Part shown: piece after piece, positions 1 to 6,003 of the stretch | How positions within the stretch are numbered: the first letter of the stretch is position 1 | Layout of the letters: every line of letters begins with the position of its first letter | From: JBDHTS01 sp044220535 | Lineage (GTDB): Bacteria; Pseudomonadota; Alphaproteobacteria; Micavibrionales; Micavibrionaceae | Direction: 5' to 3' | Length of the DNA: 6,961 nt | Assembly: GCA_044220535.1 (NCBI GenBank) | Contig: JBGAQU010000103.1 | Location: forward strand, 1-6,961 | Notes under the pieces: generated by a model | The model's input: only the letters and a program-made list of their open reading frames with translations | Told to the model about the DNA's origin: nothing | Databases searched by the model: none | Position numbers and translations under genes: made by a program

Positions 1-2413
1 CGGAAGTGAACAGGATAATAGCAGGATCGTTGGGATCAATCCGGAATCCATTGTGAAAACCATCTGGCGATGTGAACAAGGCACGCAGTCGGTCGAACGT
101 CGTAATGCTTTTCCGGATATCTTCCAGATAAACGATCTTCGCCTGTGCCGACAGTGCCGCAATCACATCATCCAGCCGCCCCATGCTGATAAACCGGCGC
201 GATGTCACAATGGTTTTCACTTTCGCCGTGCGGCATGCGGATGTCAGGGCCTGTGCTCCCGCCGAGAAATTCAGCATCGCGGTTACACGCCCGCAAGCCT
301 GCAACGCAAAGAACGTCGCCAGCGTGCCAAGCGCATTCGGCATCAACAAACCGACCGCCTCACCCTTTTCTGTGACGGCGGATAATGGCCGCGCCAGCGC
401 CAGCGATGCGGTAATCAGCTTCCCAAACGGCATCGGCTTGCGCTCGACATCCTCGGCGATCAGGGCTTTAGGACCCTGTACCGATTTGGCCTTCAGCAAC
501 GCACTGAACAATGTCTGATAACGATCTCCCGTTTCAAACATCATATTTTCCATGACATCATAAAGCTGCCGCCCCGCCGCCGAACGTCTCTCACGACCCT
601 TCAAAGCCTCATCCACATGGAATTTTCTGGGTTCCAGGATAGTAATGACAATCTTTGGAAACCGCCTGCGCGGCACCTTGCCTTTCAATCGGGCAAAACC
701 TGTATACTGCACCCCATCCAGCCGCACGGGAACGATGGCGGCATCCGCCTTGTCCGCGATCATCCCCGGCCCTTCATAAACCTTCATCAGGCTGCCCGTT
801 TCCGTCAGGCGGCCCTCTGGAAAAATCACGACATGGCGGTCATCCTCTACCTTGCGGATCAACGCCTTCATGGAATAGGGATTGCCAGGGTCTAGCGGGA
901 ATGCATCGATCAGCTTCAGAAATGGCTTCACCCACCACCATTGCGCGACATAGCTGTTCACCGCAAACATCGGCCTGCCGGGCAGGAACGCGGCCAGCAA
1001 GGGCGGGTCGAGCAGGGAGACATGGTTGGCGACAATCACCGCGCGCGGGCCGGCCTTAGCGATATTCTCAAGGCCGCGCACTTCAACCTTGTAAACGATC
1101 CGGAACAATCCCTGCAGCATGCTTTTAAACAGATAATCAGGCAGCAGGGCACAGGTCAGAAGTGCAACGCATGCATTGGCCACGGCGAACAGCATGAACA
1201 TTGTCCGCACATCTATGCCCATCCCGATCATCCACGCGCACAAAACGGAGGAAGCGGCAATAAACAGTGAACTGAGAACGGCATTCCCCGCCTGGACCCG
1301 CGCGCGGTGATCTTCTTTCGTGCGGTGCTGGACAATTGCATCAAGCGGCACGACAAACAGCCCGCCGCATAATGAAATCATGACAATATCAAAGACAATT
1401 CGCCAATTATGAAGCTGTGATAGAAAGCCCAGTGCTCCGATGGTCGTTCCATCGCCAATAATACCTCTCGTCGCAAAGCAAAGATCCATCGCAAAGGCAC
1501 TGATGCCCAGCACGGCCAAAGGTACATAAACCGCCTCAATCCGTCCGCGCAACAGGCGGTTGTTCAGCAATCCGCCAATCGCAATGCCTATTGAAAATGT
1601 CGCAAGCAGAAGGGAAAGCACTTGCTGGTCGGCGTGCAGCGTGTCATGCACGAAATTCGGCATCTGCGCCACGAACATCCCGCCCATAAAATAAAACCAG
1701 GCCACGCCGAACACGGCCCGCGTTACGCCATCGGGCAGGGTCAGCGTGTATCGCATAACATCCAGTGTCTCACGCAGGGGATTAAACGATGCGGGTTTGT
1801 CATGCGCCTTCGGCGGCGCAGAGGGGATCGAGCGGCTGGATAGCCAGCCTGTAATGGCGCAGACAAACAGTAAAGCGCTGACCACAGACGTCCCGGCACT
1901 CAGTCCCATCAGGCTTGTCCCCGCAACCGTTCCCATCAAGATGGCAAGGAATGTCCCTGTGTTCAGAACGGCATTGCCGCCGATCAGCTCATCATCCCGT
2001 AAATGCTGCGGCAGGATGGAGTATTTGCTCGGCCCGAAAAACGCGGAATGTGTGCCAAGTGCGAACAAAGTAACAAAACACCACATAACGGATTCACTCA
2101 GCAGAGAAACAGCGCCCAGCGCCGCAATGCCGATCTCGGCCAGCTTGATCATGCGAATGACTTTGTCCTTCGCAATCCTGTCCGCCAATTGCCCGCCTAC
2201 CGCTGAAAACAACACGAAAGGCAGTATAAAAACACCGGACGCAATGGATGTCAGGATTTTCGGATCATGCTCCGTGTTGGCCGCAACCCCGTACAGAAGC
2301 AGCACAACAAACGCGTTCTTGAACAGATTGTCATGAAATGCCCCCAGAAACTGGGTGATAAACAGCGGCAAAAACCTGCGGTTTTTCAGGAGAGCGAATT
2401 GGTTGGTTTGCAT
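1..2413 (-). CDS. LplT-like MFS / PlsC acyltransferase / acyl-ACP (acyl-CoA) synthetase fusion, 3' part missing
   Basis: My translation gives 804 codons with no stop, running off the left edge. Residues 1-430 are an MFS transporter resembling the lysophospholipid flippase LplT: QFLGAFHDNLFKNA at 21-34, the MFS loop GGQLADRIAKDK at 73-84, HSAFFGPSKYSILPQ at 122-136 and VQHR at 361-364. Residues about 435-620 are a PlsC-type acyltransferase with the catalytic HX4D motif (H464, D469) and FPEGR at 531-535. From about 650 an AMP-binding ligase begins, and the window ends in IILFTS, which normally leads into the glycine-rich ATP loop. In the known LplT/Aas pathway, lysophospholipid is moved to the inner leaflet of the cytoplasmic membrane and re-acylated with fatty acid activated as acyl-ACP. 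Fused homologues are usually about 1,100-1,200 residues, so roughly a third is missing. All motifs seen look intact. The substrate is inferred from family membership. Confidence 0.93.
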   Translation of the reverse strand, partial: MQTNQFALLKNRRFLPLFITQFLGAFHDNLFKNAFVVLLLYGVAANTEHDPKILTSIASGVFILPFVLFSAVGGQLADRIAKDKVIRMIKLAEIGIAALGAVSLLSESVMWCFVTLFALGTHSAFFGPSKYSILPQHLRDDELIGGNAVLNTGTFLAILMGTVAGTSLMGLSAGTSVVSALLFVCAITGWLSSRSIPSAPPKAHDKPASFNPLRETLDVMRYTLTLPDGVTRAVFGVAWFYFMGGMFVAQMPNFVHDTLHADQQVLSLLLATFSIGIAIGGLLNNRLLRGRIEAVYVPLAVLGISAFAMDLCFATRGIIGDGTTIGALGFLSQLHNWRIVFDIVMISLCGGLFVVPLDAIVQHRTKEDHRARVQAGNAVLSSLFIAASSVLCAWMIGMGIDVRTMFMLFAVANACVALLTCALLPDYLFKSMLQGLFRIVYKVEVRGLENIAKAGPRAVIVANHVSLLDPPLLAAFLPGRPMFAVNSYVAQWWWVKPFLKLIDAFPLDPGNPYSMKALIRKVEDDRHVVIFPEGRLTETGSLMKVYEGPGMIADKADAAIVPVRLDGVQYTGFARLKGKVPRRRFPKIVITILEPRKFHVDEALKGRERRSAAGRQLYDVMENMMFETGDRYQTLFSALLKAKSVQGPKALIAEDVERKPMPFGKLITASLALARPLSAVTEKGEAVGLLMPNALGTLATFFALQACGRVTAMLNFSAGAQALTSACRTAKVKTIVTSRRFISMGRLDDVIAALSAQAKIVYLEDIRKSITTFDRLRALFTSPDGFHNGFRIDPNDPAIILFTS

Positions 2414-2434
2414 GTTTGTCTCTTTCCTGCTCAT
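2414..2434 (-). promoter_or_regulatory. Ribosome binding site that decides the start of the LplT-PlsC-Aas gene
   Basis: On the minus strand the purine-rich run AGGAAAGAG (2428 down to 2420) stands six bases before the ATG at 2413. Two in-frame ATGs lie further upstream, at 2434 and 2449, adding MSRKETN or MTIDEMSRKETN. Neither has a good Shine-Dalgarno sequence, and the ATG at 2449 lies inside the palindromic repeat. The start at 2413 also puts the first residues where LplT-like proteins normally begin. Confidence 0.6.
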
Positions 2435-2443
2435 TTCATCAAT

Positions 2444-2560
2444 CGTCATCCCGGCGAAAGCCGGGATCCATGCTCAAAAGCCATTGGAGCGAAAGGCGAA
2501 GAATTTCGCCTTTCGTGAAACTTCACCATCGTATGGATCCCGGCTTTCGCCGGGATGACG
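2444..2560. repeat. Nested palindromic repeat element, two inverted 27-bp units around a 63-bp core
   Basis: The 27 bases at 2444-2470 (beginning CGTCATCCCGGCG and ending GGGATCCA) recur as a perfect reverse complement at 2534-2560. Each unit is also a hairpin by itself: in the left one, ATCCCGGC at 2448-2455 pairs with GCCGGGAT at 2460-2467 around a GAAA loop. The 63-bp core between the units holds another perfect hairpin (2490-2515). The element fills most of the gap between the DUF2339 gene and the downstream fusion gene, both on the minus strand. Units of this sequence are, from general knowledge, common extragenic palindromes in alphaproteobacteria and resemble REP/BIME or MITE-like elements. 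I see no target-site duplication. Possible roles are mRNA stabilisation, partial termination, or none. Confidence 0.88.
2490..2515. repeat. Perfect 11-bp stem hairpin inside the palindromic element
   Basis: CGAAAGGCGAA at 2490-2500 and TTCGCCTTTCG at 2505-2515 are exact reverse complements separated by the four bases GAAT. The hairpin lies near the middle of the larger inverted repeat. It lacks a T-run on either strand, so it does not look like a classical intrinsic terminator. Confidence 0.8.
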
Positions 2561-2576
2561 GTGTAATTTAAAGGCA

Positions 2577-5180
2577 TCAAAACCACCATGGCCCGGCTTT
2601 CTCCGTCTGTCCTTCTTCCTGCCTGAAGATATAGCGGGTGTAGAACACGCTCAACCCGATCAGGCTCAGGCCCAGCCCCAGGAACGACGCCACACGGTAC
2701 AGGCCCTCCAGCTGCCCGGCATCCAGCAGGAACACCTTGGCGACTGTTATCAGCATAAAGCCCAGCGATGCCACTCGCGCGGTCTTGCTGCCATACATGA
2801 TGCCATAGGCCAGCAAACCGAGCGCGGTCAGCAACCAGGCAATGGAATAGCTGTAGAATTCGCCGTTCCCCGCCATGCTGCCTTCAAGATCTGCACCATG
2901 GAAAAGCTGGCGCACAGTCAGGGATACGAACGTGAACAACAGCCCAAATCCTGCCAGCTTGTAAAAACTTTTCGTTCCGGCGAATGCATGCCATCTGCGG
3001 CTGCACACCGCATAGAGCGACAACGCCATGCCTGTACCATAAGTCAGCGTGATGCCATTCAGTAAAGGCGCATCGCCAACGCTCTGGCCCTGTTCGAAAT
3101 AAGGATTTAGCGCCATCAGGTCGAACCATATAATCCGTGCCATGGCGATATGGCACAGCGCAATGCCCCAGGGCTTCAAAGCCTGCAGCGTGTCTTTGCG
3201 TGTCGCGGCGATCATCGCAACCCCGATCCCCGCAGCCAGCGCCGTAACAAAACCGCGTTCGATAAACCCGGCCTGCACCGTCAGAATATCCGCGGCCGGA
3301 TGAAAGAGCGACCGGACAAGCTGGTAAGAAAACGCCGCAACCAGCGTAACGCCACAGGCGGATGTCAGCCTGTTCCAGCGTTCGCCTGACCGGTCCAGCG
3401 CCACCGCACCCAGCAGAAGTAGTCCGGGCATGCCCAGTTGCAGCCACGTCGCCGCGGGCAGGATATGCGTCGTCTTGTCCATGAACAGGCTGGCGAACAT
3501 ATAATCCGCCATCGGCATCAATAGATCCCAATTCAACACAACGACAGTCAGGGACAACAATACCGCCATTCGGCTCAGGCAATTCACCCGAACCTTCTGC
3601 GCAATCCAGGACGTGGCCAAGGCCTGTACCGCAAAGGCAAGCGGCAACTGCGCCTCCGGCAATTCAATGGCAAGGCCGGATGAAATAAACCCGGTCGCGG
3701 CCAGTGCGAATATACCCACTGACTGGTCGCAGATATCGCCATCCGCACTATACCGCATACGCAATTCGCGCATCTGCCAGATACAGGCCGCTGCAAGCGT
3801 CAGGGCCGCAACGCCCCAATACCCGCTATCCTGCAGCGGCAACATCATATAGCCAAGGCCGAACAGGCCTACAGCCGCAATGCACTGAACCGCCGCCCAC
3901 AAACGCGGGTCGCTAGTACGGTGCATCAGGTATTGTGGAACAGCGACATAAACCGCAACCATCCCGGCTATCACCGGCCAAACCTGGGCCAATGTCGCAT
4001 AGTCCATCCACCAGCCAAGCATCAACAGGTCGAGGCCAAGCTTCATGTAAAGCACAATCCGGTAAACCTGCGGTCGGAACCAGGCGAGCGCAACGCACGC
4101 AAGACCCAGTAATTCCATCATCGACCAGTCAAATCCGGTCATCACTGCTTTCTGGCCCAATACGCACACTGTCGCCGCCGCGCCGACAATCGCCATCATG
4201 TTCAATAGATCGGGCGATCCTGTTTCATCCTCCTTATTTCTGGAGTGTGTAAAGGCCAGCACCGTGCCGCAAACCGCCATAACGAACAGGTTCAGAATAA
4301 AAGCATCATCGGGCACGAACAGATACATCACCCAGTATCCCGTCCACAGATACAACCCGCCCAGCGTCAGCGCGGCCAGACCCCACCATCCGTTACGCGC
4401 CAGAACGGCGAGCATCAATCCGGAGAGTAGAAACAGATAGGTAAACAGCGGCATCGCATCCGGCGATGCAGAACCCACCAGCGCCGGAGTCAGCAATCCG
4501 CCCAGCAAGCCAAACGCCGCGACAGGCTGTCCATGGCGTAGCGACAGCACGACCGCCATCCCTGTCACCGCCACCATGCCGCCAAATCCCATCAGGTCGG
4601 GAATCAGATGATACAGATGCACGGCGGCATAAAGGCACACATAAAGCGTGGCCAGCCCCGCGCCGATCAAACCCTGCGCGATGCGTTCATGGTTCGGCAA
4701 TCCAATCTTGCGGAACACGGCCACGCCGCCCGCGACCAGTCCTGATCCGAACGCCAGGCCAATCATCACGCGCAGGCCGGGGCCGATCAATTGCGCTTCA
4801 ATCGAATACTTGATCAGGAAGAACGCCGCGAAAATCAGCGACAACGCGCCAAGCCACACCGGCAGCTTGGTGCCAAGGTTGAATTCAAACGCGGATGTGC
4901 GGACCGGATGCTCAACGGGTTCGGAATAAGGTGGGGAGGGGAGGGCAGGTTCGAAGGTAGAAATGGGCGCTTCCTCGGCTTCTCTCATTTGAACTTCTAC
5001 AGGTTCAGGTATATCCAAAGTCGCAGAATCTCTTTCAGATTTCAGATATGCCGACGCATTGATCTGGCTGCGTAAATGGGCGATTTCATCTCGCAATCCA
5101 TTGATTCGAAACATATTTACCCAAGGCAGGATAACCGACCCAATTGCGATCAAACCTAATACTATAAACAGTCCAGTCAT
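2577..5180 (-). CDS. DUF2339 polytopic inner-membrane protein, 867 residues
   Basis: The N terminus is a membrane segment (about residues 3-23). A short predicted coiled coil follows (about 25-45, INGLRDEIAHLRSQI), then an acidic, proline-rich linker to about residue 95. The rest is almost entirely hydrophobic, with probably more than twenty membrane segments. The stretch at 101-155 (NLGTKLPVWLGALSLIFAAFFLIKYS, then LIGPGLRVMIGLAFG) is the typical opening of the DUF2339 core (COG5373). The C-terminal stretch, with AKVFLLDAGQLEGLYRVASFLGLGLSLIGLS, is its typical end. Length and domain order fit the family, so the protein looks complete. The function of DUF2339 proteins is not known to me and I assign none. 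The start is supported by AAAGGTGA just upstream of the ATG at 5180. The gene faces the TetR gene across two palindromic operators and may be co-transcribed with the downstream lipid-repair gene. Confidence 0.93.
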   Translation of the reverse strand: MTGLFIVLGLIAIGSVILPWVNMFRINGLRDEIAHLRSQINASAYLKSERDSATLDIPEPVEVQMREAEEAPISTFEPALPSPPYSEPVEHPVRTSAFEFNLGTKLPVWLGALSLIFAAFFLIKYSIEAQLIGPGLRVMIGLAFGSGLVAGGVAVFRKIGLPNHERIAQGLIGAGLATLYVCLYAAVHLYHLIPDLMGFGGMVAVTGMAVVLSLRHGQPVAAFGLLGGLLTPALVGSASPDAMPLFTYLFLLSGLMLAVLARNGWWGLAALTLGGLYLWTGYWVMYLFVPDDAFILNLFVMAVCGTVLAFTHSRNKEDETGSPDLLNMMAIVGAAATVCVLGQKAVMTGFDWSMMELLGLACVALAWFRPQVYRIVLYMKLGLDLLMLGWWMDYATLAQVWPVIAGMVAVYVAVPQYLMHRTSDPRLWAAVQCIAAVGLFGLGYMMLPLQDSGYWGVAALTLAAACIWQMRELRMRYSADGDICDQSVGIFALAATGFISSGLAIELPEAQLPLAFAVQALATSWIAQKVRVNCLSRMAVLLSLTVVVLNWDLLMPMADYMFASLFMDKTTHILPAATWLQLGMPGLLLLGAVALDRSGERWNRLTSACGVTLVAAFSYQLVRSLFHPAADILTVQAGFIERGFVTALAAGIGVAMIAATRKDTLQALKPWGIALCHIAMARIIWFDLMALNPYFEQGQSVGDAPLLNGITLTYGTGMALSLYAVCSRRWHAFAGTKSFYKLAGFGLLFTFVSLTVRQLFHGADLEGSMAGNGEFYSYSIAWLLTALGLLAYGIMYGSKTARVASLGFMLITVAKVFLLDAGQLEGLYRVASFLGLGLSLIGLSVFYTRYIFRQEEGQTEKAGPWWF

Positions 5181-5194
5181 AAATCACCTTTATT

Positions 5195-5209
5195 TTGAAC
5201 ATCGTTCAA
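5195..5209. promoter_or_regulatory. Palindromic operator O1, TTGAAC-ATC-GTTCAA
   Basis: This is a perfect 6-bp inverted repeat with a 3-bp spacer. It lies 15 bp before the DUF2339 start codon, probably within the 5' leader of that gene. The same half-sites and spacing recur at 5252-5266. The size and symmetry suit a TetR-family dimer, and a TetR gene lies next door. Binding is inferred. Confidence 0.72.
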
Positions 5210-5230
5210 TATAAACTATCTCATACTCTT

Positions 5231-5259
5231 AGCATAGGCGCAAGCAATATATTGAACAA
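5231..5259 (-). promoter_or_regulatory. Possible promoter for the DUF2339 gene
   Basis: On the minus strand TTGTTC (5259 down to 5254) and TATGCT (5236 down to 5231) are separated by 17 bp, a standard spacing, but both hexamers are weak matches to the sigma-70 consensus. The -35 box would overlap operator O2 and the transcript would begin near 5224, upstream of O1, so a repressor at either site could block it. Other weak combinations are possible. Confidence 0.3.
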
Positions 5260-5266
5260 TGTTCAA
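5252..5266. promoter_or_regulatory. Palindromic operator O2, TTGAAC-AAT-GTTCAA
   Basis: This is the second copy of the TTGAAC-N3-GTTCAA site. It is slightly more symmetric than O1, because TTGAACA and TGTTCAA pair around a single central base. Its centre is 57 bp from that of O1. It overlaps the likely -35 elements of both divergent promoters, as expected for a regulator that controls its neighbour and itself. Confidence 0.75.
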
Positions 5267-5280
5267 AATTGTTATATTCT
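5252..5280 (+). promoter_or_regulatory. Possible promoter for the TetR gene
   Basis: TTGAAC (5252-5257) and TATTCT (5275-5280) are 17 bp apart, each matching four of six consensus bases. The -35 box is the left half of operator O2, which would make the gene self-repressing. TATATT at 5273-5278 is an alternative -10 with a tighter 15-bp spacer. Transcription would start near 5287, leaving a leader of about 67 bases that contains the palindromic repeat copy. Confidence 0.4.
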
Positions 5281-5294
5281 GTCTTATCCCTAAT

Positions 5295-5320
5295 CGTCAT
5301 CCCCGCGAAGGCAGGGATCC
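5295..5320. repeat. Third, degenerate copy of the palindromic repeat unit
   Basis: CGTCATCCCC followed by GCGAAGGCAGGGATCC is the same repeat family as the two units at 2444-2560, with a few substitutions. ATCCC (5299-5303) still pairs with GGGAT (5314-5318), followed by one mismatch and a GC/GC pair around a GAAG loop. It sits alone, without an inverted partner, in the probable 5' leader of the TetR gene. Confidence 0.7.
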
Positions 5321-5353
5321 GGCGGTGAAGCCCACGGACAAGGAATAAACCTC

Positions 5354-5953
5354 ATGGCAAGGCGCAGTGACCATACGCGCGAAGAACTGGAATCTCTGAT
5401 CCTGGACAAGGCCTGGGCCATGGTCGGGAGGGGTGGTTTCGAAGGCCTGACTGCGCGCAAGATCGGGGAAGCCGTCGGATACGCGCCTGGCACCCTTTAT
5501 AATGTCTTCGGCTCGATGGATGGTCTTTATCTCGCGGTCAATGGGCGCACGCTGGATCAGTTGTTTGACATACTGTCATCAGGCCGCGCTGGCAAAAATC
5601 CGATTCAAAACATGAAAGCCATGGCCATCGCTTACCGCGCCTTCTGCCGGTCGCAAAGGCCGTATTGGCTGATGCTGTTCACCCATCATTTGCCGGATAA
5701 CACCAGTGCGCCGCAATGGTATCAAGACAAAATCGAGCGCTTGTTTAAACCGTTGGAAGAATTACTGACACCCTTGTATCCAGCGCATGCGGGGCATGAA
5801 CGCAAAATGGCGGCCCGGATCCTGTGGTCCTCCGTCCACGGCCTGTGCTTCCTCGAACAGACCGGGAAATTCGACCTGGCGGGCCGCGACATGCCGGTGG
5901 ACGGGATGATCGACACGCTGATTGATACGTTCATAAAGGGAATAAAGGACTGA
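5354..5953 (+). CDS. TetR/AcrR-family transcriptional repressor with WHG-type C-terminal domain, 199 residues
   Basis: This is a cytoplasmic DNA-binding dimer of normal length for TetR proteins. The N-terminal domain (about 10-60) carries the helix-turn-helix LTARKIGEAVGYAPGTLYNVF at 32-52 followed by the typical helix-4 segment GSMDGLYLAV. The C-terminal ligand-binding domain (about 85-199) contains W158-S-S-V-H162-G163-L, the motif for which the WHG domain is named. The ATG at 5354 is preceded by AAGGA at about nine bases. Two palindromes TTGAAC-N3-GTTCAA lie 88-159 bp upstream, between this gene and the divergent DUF2339 gene; they are its most likely operators, suggesting repression of DUF2339 and of itself. 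The ligand cannot be told from the sequence. The next gene on the same strand begins about 50 bp downstream. Confidence 0.93.
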   Translation: MARRSDHTREELESLILDKAWAMVGRGGFEGLTARKIGEAVGYAPGTLYNVFGSMDGLYLAVNGRTLDQLFDILSSGRAGKNPIQNMKAMAIAYRAFCRSQRPYWLMLFTHHLPDNTSAPQWYQDKIERLFKPLEELLTPLYPAHAGHERKMAARILWSSVHGLCFLEQTGKFDLAGRDMPVDGMIDTLIDTFIKGIKD

Positions 5954-5972
5954 TTTGTTTTGCGTAAAGACC

Positions 5973-5981
5973 TGCTATACT
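5973..5981 (+). promoter_or_regulatory. Possible extended -10 promoter before the AI-2E family gene
   Basis: TGCTATACT is an extended -10 element: TG, one base, then TATACT, which matches five of six consensus bases. No convincing -35 is seen; TTTGTT at 5954-5959, at a 16-bp spacing, is poor. Transcription would begin around 5988, so the membrane-protein gene may be expressed independently of the TetR gene. Confidence 0.42.
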
Positions 5982-6003
5982 GTGTATGACAACAACAGGA
6001 CAA

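Noticed and set aside
1746..2336. A 196-codon plus-strand open frame and several shorter plus-strand frames between 53 and 2518
   Set aside because: They lie opposite the fusion gene, whose minus-strand translation shows clear LplT, PlsC and AMP-binding motifs. The plus-strand products have no recognisable domain.
2490..2515. Intrinsic terminator between DUF2339 and the fusion gene
   Set aside because: The stem is strong, but no run of T follows on either strand, so termination cannot be claimed from the sequence.
2444..2560. Insertion sequence or CRISPR remnant
   Set aside because: There is no transposase frame and no target-site duplication, and the repeats are inverted rather than regularly spaced direct repeats.
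2884..3582. A 232-codon minus-strand open frame within the DUF2339 gene
   Set aside because: It is an out-of-frame shadow of a gene with a strong family match along its whole length; its product shows no domain features.
4866..4890. TTGAATTCAA palindrome within the DUF2339 coding region as a further TetR operator
   Set aside because: Its half-sites and spacing differ from TTGAAC-N3-GTTCAA and it lies in coding sequence; a short palindrome of this kind is expected by chance.
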